Shown one piece after another: positions 1 to 10,777 of a stretch of DNA of 64,000 bases. The first letter of the stretch is position 1, and each line of letters starts with the position of its first letter. The notes beneath the pieces are model-generated. The model ran no database searches, was not told the origin of the DNA, and saw nothing but the letters and a program-made list of their open reading frames with translations. This DNA is from Bdellovibrionia bacterium (GTDB taxonomy: Bacteria > Bdellovibrionota > Bdellovibrionia > Bdellovibrionales > JAGQZY01), in contig JAUICP010000004.1 of assembly GCA_030427805.1 (NCBI GenBank), positions 248,001 to 312,000 of the forward strand. The letters run 5' to 3'. The translations under genes were made by a program, and so were the position numbers.

Positions 1-30
1 TTCCAGAAGAAGCCAAAAGATTCAAAAATA

Positions 31-52
31 CTGCCGTCGAATAAGACGGCAG
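31..52 (-). terminator. Rho-independent-type terminator of the copper ATPase gene
   Basis: Perfect 8-bp stem CTGCCGTC-GAATAA-GACGGCAG; on the minus strand it is followed by TATTTTT and lies just downstream of the stop at 83. Confidence 0.75.
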
Positions 53-82
53 ATCAATTTAAAATCATGTAAATGTAGACAA

Positions 83-2350
83 CTAGAGTTTGCCACTTCG
101 TAACCTTAGGGCATTTCCTATAACAGATACTGAGCTTAGGCTCATAGCTAGGCTTGCGAACATAGGGCTTAATAGTAGACCCATGAATGGATATAGTAAT
201 CCTGCTGCCAAAGGCACTCCAAGTGCGTTATAGAAAAACGCAAAAAATAGGTTCTGTCTGATATTTTTCATGGTTTGTTGACTCAACTTGTGAGCTTTCA
301 CAATTCCCATTAAATCACCTTTAACGAGAGTGACGCCAGCACTTTCAATGGCTACATCAGTTCCTGTACCCATCGCTATACCTACATTTGATTGAGCCAA
401 TGCAGGCGCATCGTTAATTCCATCACCAGCCATTGCCACTCTTCGTCCTTCGTTTTGGAGCGATTTAATTACTTCACTTTTTCTATCCGGCAAAACATCG
501 GCCTCGAACTTATCAATTCCTATTTTGTCTGCGATGGCTTTAGCAGTGTGTTTATTATCTCCAGTCAACATGATCACTTGGATTCCCTTTTCATGGAAAT
601 AAGAAATAGCATCTTTGGTTGTCTCTTTGATGGGATCACTAACAGCGAGAGTTCCTGCAAGTACCCCATCAATAGAAATGAACATAACGCCATTCCCAGT
701 TTTTTGTAATTCTTCAGCTTCTTTGATGGCTTCAGTTGCATCAACACCATGCTTTTCGAGAAGCTTTTTATTGCCAACTAGGATGTCATGCCCATCTATT
801 CTTCCAAATAAACCCATCCCAGTAATTGAATCAAAATCTTCAACTTGTTTTAGAGATACTTGGCGTTCTTTTGCTTCTTCCAAGATAGCTCTAGCCAAAG
901 GATGCTCACTCACACTTTCGATGGATGCGGAGAAACTCAATACTTGATCTTCTGAAAAATTATTTTTTGTATAAATTTTCGAAAGCTTAGGTATACCAAC
1001 TGTCAATGTGCCTGTTTTGTCTACAACAAGAGTGTCGATTTTTTCTAAAACCTCCAGCGCTTCAGCATTTTTAATCAGAACACCATTTGTAGCCCCTTTG
1101 CCAGTTCCAACCATTATTGACATCGGAGTTGCTAGTCCCAGAGCACAGGGACAGGCAATAATTAGTACGGCCACAGAGTTCAAGATCGCATAAGTGAAGG
1201 CCGGTTCGGGTCCCCATATCGACCAAACTATTGCGGTAGCGATAGCTATTAAAACAACGGCTGGAACAAAATAGGATGAGACAGTGTCAGCTAGTTTTTG
1301 GATTGGGGCACGGCTACGTTGCGCTTGTGAGACCATTTTCACAATTTGGGAGAGCAATGTGTCCGATCCTACTCTGGTCGCTTTCATCAAAAAAGTTCCA
1401 GTACCATTGATGGTCGCACCAGTTACTGGACTTCCGACCTCTTTTTCTACTGGAATCGGTTCACCCGTGATCATGGATTCATCTAATGAACTCTTCCCTT
1501 CAATAACTTCACCATCAACAGGCACTTTCTCACCAGGCCGAACTCGCAATAAATCACCCAGTTGAATATCTTCAATTGATATCTCTTCTTCTAGACCATT
1601 ATCGAGAACTTTCTTAGCCGTTTTTGGAACTAGGCCGAGAAGTGCTTTAATTGCGTTTCCTGTCTGACTTCTTGCTCTTAACTCCAGAACCTGTCCCACT
1701 AAGACGAGAGCTGTAATGACAGCGGCGGCCTCAAAATAAAGAGGAACGAACCCTGCGTGAACTTTTAAATCCTCAGGGAAGAGAGATGGAAAAAACGTGG
1801 CAAAGACACTATAGCCATACGCCACTCCAGTTCCCAATGCGATGAGTGTGAACATATTGAGATTTTTGTTTTTGATGGATTCCCAGCCTCTTTGAAAAAA
1901 CGGAAAGCCTCCCCAAAGTACGACGGGACTAGCGAGAATCAACTGTAAGCCTGCATAAACCCAAAAAGGCATAGAGTGCTGGACTGGCTGACCAGGGATC
2001 AAGTCTGACATTGCTAAAAGAAGTAAGGGTATCGACAATCCAGCACTCACCCAAAGTCTGCGAGTAAAGTCCTTAAGTTCTGGATTTTCTACTTCCTCTA
2101 GTTGAACTTCTTCTGGTTCCAAGGCCATGCCACATATAGGACAACTGCCTGGGCCTTTTTGCCTGATTTCCGGGTGCATGGGACAAGTGTAGATCAACTC
2201 CTTGTTCGCTATTGGCAAAGGCTTATTTCCTTTCTTATTGCCGTGAACTGAACAGCATGAGTGTGCGTCTTCAGGGGTGGCCGTTGTCTTTTTTGCCTCG
2301 CCATGACTGTGGTGGTGAGAATGATGATGGTTATGTTTTGAGTGGTCCAT
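83..2350 (-). CDS. copA: Heavy-metal (copper) translocating P1B-type ATPase
   Basis: [30 protein letters not shown] and [10 protein letters not shown] motifs; His-rich N-terminus and [24 protein letters not shown] metal-binding domain. Confidence 0.95.
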   Translation of the reverse strand: MDHSKHNHHHSHHHSHGEAKKTTATPEDAHSCCSVHGNKKGNKPLPIANKELIYTCPMHPEIRQKGPGSCPICGMALEPEEVQLEEVENPELKDFTRRLWVSAGLSIPLLLLAMSDLIPGQPVQHSMPFWVYAGLQLILASPVVLWGGFPFFQRGWESIKNKNLNMFTLIALGTGVAYGYSVFATFFPSLFPEDLKVHAGFVPLYFEAAAVITALVLVGQVLELRARSQTGNAIKALLGLVPKTAKKVLDNGLEEEISIEDIQLGDLLRVRPGEKVPVDGEVIEGKSSLDESMITGEPIPVEKEVGSPVTGATINGTGTFLMKATRVGSDTLLSQIVKMVSQAQRSRAPIQKLADTVSSYFVPAVVLIAIATAIVWSIWGPEPAFTYAILNSVAVLIIACPCALGLATPMSIMVGTGKGATNGVLIKNAEALEVLEKIDTLVVDKTGTLTVGIPKLSKIYTKNNFSEDQVLSFSASIESVSEHPLARAILEEAKERQVSLKQVEDFDSITGMGLFGRIDGHDILVGNKKLLEKHGVDATEAIKEAEELQKTGNGVMFISIDGVLAGTLAVSDPIKETTKDAISYFHEKGIQVIMLTGDNKHTAKAIADKIGIDKFEADVLPDRKSEVIKSLQNEGRRVAMAGDGINDAPALAQSNVGIAMGTGTDVAIESAGVTLVKGDLMGIVKAHKLSQQTMKNIRQNLFFAFFYNALGVPLAAGLLYPFMGLLLSPMFASLAMSLSSVSVIGNALRLRSGKL

Positions 2351-2410
2351 AATGGCTCCTTTTAATATGGCATCTTTTAAATTGCCACCTATAAACTTTC
2401 ATCAGTATGG

Positions 2411-2431
2411 ACCTTCCAATCATTGGAAGGT
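2411..2431. promoter_or_regulatory. CueR/MerR-type operator for the copper ATPase gene
   Basis: ACCTTCC-AATCATT-GGAAGGT perfect dyad between divergent copA and merR-type genes; matches the known CueR box form. Confidence 0.85.
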
Positions 2432-2522
2432 CAAATAAAAACTCAATTTATATCAAAATTAAATAACGCTATGAAAAGTGTGTATTTTTAGATATTTAGA
2501 ATGCCACTAAAGATCCTTATTG

Positions 2523-2543
2523 ACCTTCCAACTGTTGGAAGCT
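2523..2543. promoter_or_regulatory. Second CueR-type operator, for the regulator/multicopper oxidase operon
   Basis: ACCTTCC-AACTGTT-GGAAGCT, one mismatch from a perfect dyad, about 32 bp upstream of the regulator ATG. Confidence 0.8.
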
Positions 2544-2574
2544 TTAAGATGAGTAAAGAGAATGAGGAGGACCT

Positions 2575-2967
2575 ATGACAATCGGTGAGCTAGCAAATGA
2601 ATCAGGAGTGAATGCAAAATTGATTCGTCACTATGAATCCATAGGACTCATTCCAAAAGCGGCTAGGACGGAATCTGGATATCGCTTTTACAAGGAGTCA
2701 GATATTCAGTTTTTGCGCTTTATAAAACGAGCACGTGGACTTGGCTTCTCAATGAAAGAAATTAAGAAACTCGTTGGACTATGGCGCAACAAAACAAGAG
2801 CCAGCAAAGAGGTAAAGTCCCTCGCGCAAGAACACATATTAGACTTGGAAAGTAAGATTCGCGAGATGCAAGAAATGGTGGATAACTTAAAAAGCCTAGC
2901 AAAAACTTGCCATGGTGATGCTAGACCGGATTGTCCAATTATCAGTCGACTGGAAGGTGAAAAATGA
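2575..2967 (+). CDS. cueR: MerR family transcriptional regulator, CueR-like
   Basis: MTIGELANESGVNAKLIRHYESIGLIPKAARTESGYRFY N-terminal HTH; C-terminal CHGDARPDCPII metal-binding loop. Confidence 0.9.
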   Translation: MTIGELANESGVNAKLIRHYESIGLIPKAARTESGYRFYKESDIQFLRFIKRARGLGFSMKEIKKLVGLWRNKTRASKEVKSLAQEHILDLESKIREMQEMVDNLKSLAKTCHGDARPDCPIISRLEGEK

Positions 2968-5135
2968 AAAGATTATTTCTATTAATTACATTAGCAGCTT
3001 TAAATCCTTTTATTTCTGCAAATGCCAAAACGGTTACTTATGACCTTTCAATTGAAAAGAAGTCCGTCAACCTGAGTGGAAAAGAGAGTGTCGATTTTGC
3101 GCTTTTGGTTAACAATAGCATTCCGGCACCGACTTTGGAGTTTACTGACGGAGATGAAGCCGTCATAACTGTTCATAATAAAATTAACGAAGATGAAGTC
3201 TCCATTCATTGGCATGGAATTTTGCTACCACCTCTGATGGATGGTGTACCATACGTAAATACTCCTCCAATTAAGCCAGGAGAGTCTTTTACATTTAAAT
3301 TTAAAATTAGACAACACGGAACTTATTGGTACCACTCGCACACTAATGTTCAAGAGCAAAAAGGCGTTTACGGCGCCATTGTCATTCACCCAAAAGAACC
3401 AAAAATAAAGGCTGATAAAGATTTAGTGGTGGTTTTTAGTGATTGGTCAGACGAAGACGCCAAGCAAATAATGAAAAATCTCAGGAAAGATGGAGATTAT
3501 TACTTATACAAAAAAAATAATATCCGATCTTATCTGGGAGCGATTCAAGCCAAATCTTTAGGTAGTCATCTTCACAATGAATGGACTCGTATGGGAGGGA
3601 TGGATTTATCGGATGTTGGTTATGATGCTTTTTTAATAAACGGAAAAAAAGATTCTCAACTCCTCATGGCTCATCCTGGTGAGAAGATCAGAATAAGAAT
3701 AATCAATGCGGCAGCTTCGAGTTACTTTTATATTACTTTGGGTCAAGTTCCATTTGAGGTTGTTTCAGCTGATGGTGTTGACATAAAGCCAACTCTTACC
3801 AATGAACTGCTAATGGGAATGGCCGAAACCTATGACATTCTTTTTACAATTCCTGAGCATAAAAACTATGAACTTCGAGCGACCAGTCAAGATGTGACTG
3901 GATTTGCATCCGGCTGGATTGGTATGGGTGAGAAAGTAAAGTCTCCAGACCGCGAAAAGCCAAACCTCTACGCAGGGGTGAGCCATACAGATCATACAGG
4001 TTCCATGGATCACAGTTCACACGAGAGCAACGGTAAATCAAAAACACATAATGGGCATGACAAAGTTGAATCCAAGAAAGAGGAAAATCACGATCACCAG
4101 AATATGCACATGAATCATGATGGCCATCAAATGCACTCCTCTCACCAGATGAAGTCTCAAGAAAATAAATTGGCTATCAAGTTATTAACTGTTGACGACA
4201 TTGAGGCCAAGGAATCGACAGCCTTCCCCGATGACAAAAGAGTCTATGAATTAAAGCTTGTTTTGGGTGGCGACATGGAACGCTACATTTGGCATATTAA
4301 CGGCAAAGCAATTCATCAAGATAGAAATATTGACATCAATGAAGGCGATGTTGTTCGTTTTACATTTGAAAACCAAACAATGATGCATCATCCGATGCAT
4401 TTACATGGTCACTTTTTCCGAGTCTTAAATAAATTTGGTGAAAAATCTCCACTGAAGCACACCGTCGATGTTCCTCCTCATGGCACTAGAACAATTGAAT
4501 TTTTTGCCGATGAGCCAGGACAATGGATGCTCCATTGTCATAACCTTTATCACCTTAAAACTGGAATGGGGCGAGTCGTTCGATATATGTCTTACAAGCC
4601 CTCTGGTGAGATGGCAAAATTCGACAAAATGGACCCGCATCTCCATGATCATATTTATTATAACGGCATGCTAGAAGCTGCTTCAAATCACGCCCAAGCT
4701 TTTCTTCGCCTTTCAAAAACATGGGACACTTTGGAAGCTCGATTTGAAACTCGGGAGTATGACAATTTCGATCATATAGAAGGCGATCTATTTTACCGCA
4801 GATGGTTTTCGAGATTCTTTAACGTGATTATTGGAGGCACCCACTATAGCGAATACTACGATGATAAAACCAAAGGTGTTGTTGGAGTTGGCTATATTCT
4901 TCCCATGCTCTTCGAAACAAACCTTATTATCGATCACGAAGGGAAACTTCGATTTGATATTGAAAAGAAATTCCAGTGGACAAAATATTTCCACACTGAT
5001 GCAGAAGTGACTTTTCGAGATCAGCAAGATACTGAATTTGAAATTACATTGATGTATGCAAATAGCTGGTCTTGGTCAGCAGGATTAATGTTTACTGAAG
5101 ATAGCGCAGGAATTGGTGCGGAGTATAATTTTTGA
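2964..5135 (+). CDS. Multicopper oxidase (CopA type) with C-terminal CopB-like outer-membrane domain
   Basis: HWHGILLPPLMDGVP, YWYHSHT, HPMHLHGHFFRV, HCHNLYHLKTGM copper ligands; His/Met-rich linker; C-terminal FDHIEGDLFYRRWFSRFFNVIIGG...AGIGAEYNF resembles CopB. Confidence 0.9.
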   Translation: MKRLFLLITLAALNPFISANAKTVTYDLSIEKKSVNLSGKESVDFALLVNNSIPAPTLEFTDGDEAVITVHNKINEDEVSIHWHGILLPPLMDGVPYVNTPPIKPGESFTFKFKIRQHGTYWYHSHTNVQEQKGVYGAIVIHPKEPKIKADKDLVVVFSDWSDEDAKQIMKNLRKDGDYYLYKKNNIRSYLGAIQAKSLGSHLHNEWTRMGGMDLSDVGYDAFLINGKKDSQLLMAHPGEKIRIRIINAAASSYFYITLGQVPFEVVSADGVDIKPTLTNELLMGMAETYDILFTIPEHKNYELRATSQDVTGFASGWIGMGEKVKSPDREKPNLYAGVSHTDHTGSMDHSSHESNGKSKTHNGHDKVESKKEENHDHQNMHMNHDGHQMHSSHQMKSQENKLAIKLLTVDDIEAKESTAFPDDKRVYELKLVLGGDMERYIWHINGKAIHQDRNIDINEGDVVRFTFENQTMMHHPMHLHGHFFRVLNKFGEKSPLKHTVDVPPHGTRTIEFFADEPGQWMLHCHNLYHLKTGMGRVVRYMSYKPSGEMAKFDKMDPHLHDHIYYNGMLEAASNHAQAFLRLSKTWDTLEARFETREYDNFDHIEGDLFYRRWFSRFFNVIIGGTHYSEYYDDKTKGVVGVGYILPMLFETNLIIDHEGKLRFDIEKKFQWTKYFHTDAEVTFRDQQDTEFEITLMYANSWSWSAGLMFTEDSAGIGAEYNF

Positions 5136-5143
5136 ATTAGAAG

Positions 5144-5419
5144 TTAAGGGTTTACCGCTGAAATTTTTTGCTCCAAAATTTCTAACAATTCTGAAGTGGA
5201 TGGAACCCCTAAAGAGCATCCTCCACCCTTAGCTTTTGATCCAAAAACTATTTCATCATTGAACAACAGTGTTGGCGAAGAATAGTGTTGAAAGGGATGG
5301 TCGTCTCCCAACTCGTCTTGGCAAATCTTTTTAAAGTCTAGATTGGATTTTTCGAGAAGATCGACTGCCATTGATGCATTCGGGCAGTTTTTAAAATAGA
5401 TAAGTTTCAATGAATACAT
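5144..5419 (-). CDS. Small thioredoxin-fold-like protein of metal cluster
   Basis: MYSLKLIYFKNCPNASMAVDLLEKS... resembles small thioredoxin-like proteins; lies at end of the RND operon. Confidence 0.5.
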   Translation of the reverse strand: MYSLKLIYFKNCPNASMAVDLLEKSNLDFKKICQDELGDDHPFQHYSSPTLLFNDEIVFGSKAKGGGCSLGVPSTSELLEILEQKISAVNP

Positions 5420-5421
5420 TT

Positions 5422-6675
5422 TTACCTCCTTAGCTTTCTCATCACATGGGCCTTGGCGATATGAAAATCCCTAACTATTGCCATTTTTCTGACATGGGAA
5501 TTTATCAGCTTTTCCGTTGCCAGAAGCATATCTCCCGATGTTTTTACGCCACGCTTATATTCTTTAGAAATCAATGCGAAAAACTTTTGTGAGCGATCAA
5601 TGTTCTCATCGGCATCATGAACCAACTTGTCTAAAAGCTCCAATTCTTTTAGCTCTATGTGCAAGTCATTTTCAACCTTACGCTTATTAAACAGCAAGCG
5701 GTATTTTTGAGAATCTGCTAATGCTTTTGCAGACTGTTTTTTGGCATTACCTTCAAAGAAATCCGTCAGAGTCCAAGTCGCTTTGATTCCGAAAACCGTT
5801 TGTTCTCTATCAGAAGCAAGTGGTCGGTCAAAATCTTGGCGCAGATTGTTCTGCATTAAAAACGCATAGCCGTCAATGCTAGGTAGCCATTGGCTGCCTC
5901 CTAACTTTGATTGTAACTGCTTCTTCTCAATTTCTAACTTCTCGGTTTCGAACAAGTAACTATGTTCGTCTTCGGAATGCAAAACTAGATTCTTCCAGTT
6001 ATGGTCGTGTGATAAACTCTGGCCAAAGACAAGTTCGACGCTACTCTCGACACCCACAAGAACTTTTAAATATTGATTGTGTTTTTCAAGAGCCAATTTA
6101 GCTCGCTCAATATCCTGATTTATTTCCACATCCTTAATCTCAAATTCAAATTTATCAGAATTTGTAGAAACGCCCGAATTGATCCGTTTTACAGCGGCAT
6201 TTTTGCTATTTGCAATCCAACCTAAACCTTCTTCAAGTTTTTCAACCAAGTATTTCAGATAGATTGCATTCCAATAGGTTTTCCTAGCCTCCTCAATTTG
6301 AGCATAAAGACTTATTTCTTTTTGAGATTGAGCAATTCCTAAATTAACCTTGTTGGTTTCTTCCGTAAGACGATCTCTTCCACCGTTGTACAAATTAATA
6401 TCGACGCCTGCTTTATAATATGGACCAGAAGTATAATCGTCTGTTACATATTTAAAAGTCTCTTGACCAATTTGCAAACTTGCCTTGGGAATTAATGATC
6501 TCTTGAAAAAACCAGTTCTTTCTTCTGAAGCCTGGATATTTTTTCGTTCTGATTTTACAATCTGATTTCCATTTTTAACTAAATCTGGAATAGCATCCTC
6601 TGTTAAATTTAACTTTTCCTGCGCAGAAACAGTACATCCGATTAGTAAACTAATGAAAAATATAGCTATTTTCAT
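5422..6675 (-). CDS. TolC-family outer membrane efflux protein
   Basis: Signal peptide, long coiled-coil composition, position in RND operon. Confidence 0.8.
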   Translation of the reverse strand: MKIAIFFISLLIGCTVSAQEKLNLTEDAIPDLVKNGNQIVKSERKNIQASEERTGFFKRSLIPKASLQIGQETFKYVTDDYTSGPYYKAGVDINLYNGGRDRLTEETNKVNLGIAQSQKEISLYAQIEEARKTYWNAIYLKYLVEKLEEGLGWIANSKNAAVKRINSGVSTNSDKFEFEIKDVEINQDIERAKLALEKHNQYLKVLVGVESSVELVFGQSLSHDHNWKNLVLHSEDEHSYLFETEKLEIEKKQLQSKLGGSQWLPSIDGYAFLMQNNLRQDFDRPLASDREQTVFGIKATWTLTDFFEGNAKKQSAKALADSQKYRLLFNKRKVENDLHIELKELELLDKLVHDADENIDRSQKFFALISKEYKRGVKTSGDMLLATEKLINSHVRKMAIVRDFHIAKAHVMRKLRR

Positions 6676-6684
6676 CCCAATTTC

Positions 6685-7086
6685 CTATTTTTTTGGTTCA
6701 ACCGTAAATACAACCTTATCTTTATGCCCACCTTGCTCAATATTTAAAATAAAGTCGAATCTGTGAATGCCTTTGGCTTGGTATTTAGCGGACCAGTGAT
6801 CCTTTTTTGCACTTAATTCGATATCCTTAGATCCTTTGTTCCTAGGCAAGACAATTTTCGCTGACACTGGGAACTTTGAAACGTCTTCTGATTTTGGCGG
6901 AGTTTCTTTGTTGTACACGTAGACGCGAATTTCATCTCCCATTTGGACAAGTTCTAAATGAATTGTTTCGAGGCTCTTCAGAACCCCTCCTTTTTGAGGC
7001 TTAGCGCCTCCATCGTCATGAACTCCATGAGCCAATACCATTAATGGAAAAATAAAACCCATTAGAGTTAAGATCGTTGTTTTCAT
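6685..7086 (-). CDS. Small periplasmic protein of the RND operon
   Basis: Signal peptide, His-rich GVHDDGGAKPQKGG start; stop overlaps start region of the RND pump gene. Confidence 0.6.
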   Translation of the reverse strand: MKTTILTLMGFIFPLMVLAHGVHDDGGAKPQKGGVLKSLETIHLELVQMGDEIRVYVYNKETPPKSEDVSKFPVSAKIVLPRNKGSKDIELSAKKDHWSAKYQAKGIHRFDFILNIEQGGHKDKVVFTVEPKK

Positions 7087-10000
7087 AATTCACTCCTTAT
7101 TTTTTTGTTTATATAGTTTTGACTAGCATTCTTTCCAAATCGATAAAAAATGGTGGGCGTTACGAAAACGTCCAGAAAAGTTGAACTTATTAGACCTCCA
7201 ACAATTACTGTCGCTACTGGATGAAGAATCTCACTCCCTGGCTGTCCACTGGCCAAAGCGATTGGCAGTAGTGCCAGTGAGGCCACTGAGGCTGTCATCA
7301 GTACCGGCGTTAATCGCTCTAAAGATCCTCTTATGATCATGCTCTTATTAAAAGTCTCTCCTTCGAATTTCATTAAATGTAGATAGTGAGAAATCATCAT
7401 AATGCCATTTCGACTAGAAATCCCACAGAGGGTTACAAATCCAATCAAGCTAGCAATAGTGAAGGACTGACCCGAAAAATAAAGAGCAAGCAGCCCGCCA
7501 ATGAATGCGAAGGGGATTGTGAGCATAATTTGTCCCACGATGACTAAAGACCGAAAATGAGTCAGCAAGATTAGCATGATCCCGATTATTGCCAATGCAC
7601 CAAACAAATAGATCTTTTTTGAAGCACTTTCTTGAGCTTCAAACTGACCTCCGTAAGTAATGAAATAGTCCTGTGGTAGCTCCAATTTCTTTCCGATCAA
7701 GCTTTTAATCGAATTGACAGTTGATATGAGGTCTGAATTGGAGACGTTTGCAGAAATTACGATTCTTCGAAGGCCATTTTCTCTACCTATTTCGTTAGGT
7801 CCACTTGTTTTGTAGACATCAGCGATATCACTTACTTTTACTTTGGTCCCATCGGGCATTGTTTTGATAATTGTAGATTCAATTCCCTCTTTAGAGTTCC
7901 GAGAAGATTCATCAAACCTATAAAATAAATCAAAAAACTTCTGTCCTTCGATCACTGAACCAACCGTGTGCCCGTTGAACGCAGACTCCAACAGAGAAGT
8001 TATTTCCCCGGAGTTCAGATTGTGCTTTGCGGCTTCCTCTCTCAGTGTATAGACTTTTAACTGCGGAACTAACCCTTGTTGTTCAACCTGTAAATCTACG
8101 ACCCCATAGACTTCAGAAATAATGCTCTTCAGCTCTGCCGCTTTTAGCCTCAAGGTGTCGAGGTCCTCCCCGAATATTTTTATGGCAATTTGAGCACTAA
8201 CACCTGAGAGCGTATGATCCATTAAATGTGAAATAGGTTGTCCTACGTTGATTCCTATTTTTGGGATAGAGGAAAGCTTTTCCCTAATGCTATTTAATAT
8301 TTCCTCTCTAGATCTTGAAACTTTCTGTTCAAAATCAACGTCTATTTCGCTGACATTAACGCCCATAGCATGTTCATCTCTTTCTGAACGACCCGTTCTC
8401 CTAGATACAGACTTTACCTCGGGAACCTCAAGGATCTTCTTTTCGGCAAGTAACCCAATCTTATTTGATTCATCTAGGCTAGTTCCTGGAGGAGAGAACA
8501 CGGCAATCATGGCTGTCCCCTCATTGAATTTTGGCAAGAAGTCTGACCCCATAAATAGCACCGTACTGATAGATCCGAGAAAGAGAGTTAATGTAACTGA
8601 AATAATAAGAAATGGTTTTTCTAAGATTACTTGCAGAATATTTCGATCCCACTTCTTTAAGAAAGAAACGAAGAAAGTATCGCTCTCGTCTTTTTTCTTT
8701 TCCTTAGATAAAAGAATTGAGCTTAAAACAGGGGTCACAGTCAAAGAGACTAAAAGCGATGCAAACAAAGAGGTCAAATAGGCAATAGCTAGAGGAGTGA
8801 ATAGTCTACCTTCCAGACCTGATAGTTGAAAAAGAGGTAAAAATACAAGTCCAATGATAATAGTTGCAAGGACGATTGAGTTTCGTACTTCTGAAGAAGC
8901 TTCGAAAACAACCTTTAGAACCGATTTATTATTTTCGGAATTTCTATTTTCTAAAATTCTTCGGTGTATGTTTTCAACGTCGACAATTGAATCATCTACA
9001 AGCTCACCAATAGCTATCGCTAAACCTCCAAGGGTCATGGTGTTTACTGAGAGGCCAAACCATCGGAATGTAATAAAAGAAATAAAAAACGAAAGTGGGA
9101 TAGCTAAAAGAGTTATTAAACTCATGCGGAGATTCATTAAAAACAAAATGAGTACAATAAAGACTAGAACTGTTCCGAGCTTTAGTTTAGACAAAACCCC
9201 ATCAATAGACGCATTGATGAAATTTGACTGTTTAAATACATTTGTATTTACCACAACTCCATCAGGTAAATTTGTTTTCATCTCATTTATAGCAGCTTCA
9301 ACACTTTCTGTGATTGCTACTGTGTTTCCGCCGGGTTGCTTTTGTATGACCATTACAACAGCAGGTTTTCCCATGTAACTGGCATCACCTCTCTTGACTC
9401 GGTCTCCAATCTGGACAGTCGCAACATCTTTGACCAGTACGGGTTTGCCAAAATGAAGTCCAACCACCGTTTCTTCAATTTCTTTGATTGAAGAAACCGC
9501 GCCAATGTTTCTTATTAGTACTTCTTGTCCGCCGTCGACATAAAATCCACCGGATGTATTTCTCGAAATCTTAGAAAGTGAATGGTCGACCGTTTCTAGA
9601 TCTATTTGATATTGATTCAGTTTTTCGGAGGATACCAATATTTGGTACTGTTTGAGCCCTCCACCAATGGCAATCACTTGAGACACTCCCGGAATCATCA
9701 TTAATCTTGGTCTCAGAGTCCACTCTGCAAGGGTTCTTAATTCCGTCGGAGAGACATTTTCGTTTTCGGTCGATAAAGCGATTTGTTGGATCTGACCCAT
9801 GAGACTAGATACTGGCGCCATAAATGGCTCTACATCGTCTGGTATTTGTGACCTTACTAATCGAATTCTTTCTCCCACTAACTGTCGAGCAGTGTAGAGG
9901 TCCGTCCCCCAGGAAAACTCCAGGTATATTACAGAAAGGCCGATCCCCGAGGTGGATCGAATTCTCTCCATGCCAGGAAGCCCAGTTAAAGAGTACTCCA

Positions 10001-10205
10001 AGGGGATTGTGACAAGTGTTTCTACCTCTTCGGGAGCTCGACCGTGAGCTTCTGTCATTACGGTTATAGTTGGTTTCGTAAGCTCTGGAAAAACGTCTAC
10101 GGGGAGTCGCGAGAGCGATATCATTCCGTACACAATGACGAAACAAGCCAAGCCAATAATAAGCAATCTGTTTTTTAGTGATGTTTTTATTAATAAATCT
10201 AACAC
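7083..10205 (-). CDS. CzcA/CusA-type heavy-metal RND efflux pump
   Basis: 1040 aa; RLPVDVFPELTKPTITVMTEAHGRAPEEVE, GELVDDSIVDVENIHRR, GSDFLPKFNEGT typical of heavy-metal RND. Confidence 0.92.
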   Translation of the reverse strand: MLDLLIKTSLKNRLLIIGLACFVIVYGMISLSRLPVDVFPELTKPTITVMTEAHGRAPEEVETLVTIPLEYSLTGLPGMERIRSTSGIGLSVIYLEFSWGTDLYTARQLVGERIRLVRSQIPDDVEPFMAPVSSLMGQIQQIALSTENENVSPTELRTLAEWTLRPRLMMIPGVSQVIAIGGGLKQYQILVSSEKLNQYQIDLETVDHSLSKISRNTSGGFYVDGGQEVLIRNIGAVSSIKEIEETVVGLHFGKPVLVKDVATVQIGDRVKRGDASYMGKPAVVMVIQKQPGGNTVAITESVEAAINEMKTNLPDGVVVNTNVFKQSNFINASIDGVLSKLKLGTVLVFIVLILFLMNLRMSLITLLAIPLSFFISFITFRWFGLSVNTMTLGGLAIAIGELVDDSIVDVENIHRRILENRNSENNKSVLKVVFEASSEVRNSIVLATIIIGLVFLPLFQLSGLEGRLFTPLAIAYLTSLFASLLVSLTVTPVLSSILLSKEKKKDESDTFFVSFLKKWDRNILQVILEKPFLIISVTLTLFLGSISTVLFMGSDFLPKFNEGTAMIAVFSPPGTSLDESNKIGLLAEKKILEVPEVKSVSRRTGRSERDEHAMGVNVSEIDVDFEQKVSRSREEILNSIREKLSSIPKIGINVGQPISHLMDHTLSGVSAQIAIKIFGEDLDTLRLKAAELKSIISEVYGVVDLQVEQQGLVPQLKVYTLREEAAKHNLNSGEITSLLESAFNGHTVGSVIEGQKFFDLFYRFDESSRNSKEGIESTIIKTMPDGTKVKVSDIADVYKTSGPNEIGRENGLRRIVISANVSNSDLISTVNSIKSLIGKKLELPQDYFITYGGQFEAQESASKKIYLFGALAIIGIMLILLTHFRSLVIVGQIMLTIPFAFIGGLLALYFSGQSFTIASLIGFVTLCGISSRNGIMMISHYLHLMKFEGETFNKSMIIRGSLERLTPVLMTASVASLALLPIALASGQPGSEILHPVATVIVGGLISSTFLDVFVTPTIFYRFGKNASQNYINKKIRSEL

Positions 10206-10262
10206 CAGTGCCTCCAGTTTTGCACATGGGTGGTTATTTGAACCTAAAATTTACAGTGGTAA

Positions 10263-10634
10263 TTAGGCGTTAGATTTGGGTGGTTGAAATGGGCCGTCGA
10301 GAAAAGGATTTGAAAAGTTCTCGTCACGGTCGAAGTACTGTTCTCCATCTTCAAAATTATCTACAACAATATAAGAGGAGGCTAAATTAACAAAAGGGGC
10401 ATGGGAGCAACCGATACATTGATGTTTCTCGCCATGTTCAGTTCCATCGGATTTATTAGAATGGTTACAATAATGGCTCTGACTATCCGAGGTTACAATC
10501 TGCTGTGAACCATCTTTTTCTTGTGAAATTTCCGTCTGAGCTTGGCTCCATTCAGCATCACAACACAAAGTTTCGCCTGCCAAAATAGATGACGAAAATG
10601 CAATCAGAATAATTCCGCAGATTAAAGACTTCAC
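10263..10634 (-). CDS. Small secreted Cys/His-containing protein, first gene of RND operon
   Basis: Signal peptide; ETLCCDAEW, HYCNHSNKSDGTEHGEKHQCIGCSH. Confidence 0.55.
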   Translation of the reverse strand: MKSLICGIILIAFSSSILAGETLCCDAEWSQAQTEISQEKDGSQQIVTSDSQSHYCNHSNKSDGTEHGEKHQCIGCSHAPFVNLASSYIVVDNFEDGEQYFDRDENFSNPFLDGPFQPPKSNA

Positions 10635-10777
10635 AGGATCATGCTACTGGGTTCAATTCCTCAAGTCAAATTATAAGCCAATAGAAAGATGTAAAAATAT
10701 TCTAAACTCTTGAAATTACCTATAAATTTTCGGCGATCTCATTGGAATGTTTTAATTTGAGCCAGTTCCAGAAATAT

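Noticed and set aside
8248-9378. Antisense ORFs of 177 and 174 aa opposite the RND pump gene
   Set aside because: Fully inside a well-supported CDS on the other strand, low-complexity Ser/Thr-rich translations; typical shadow ORFs.
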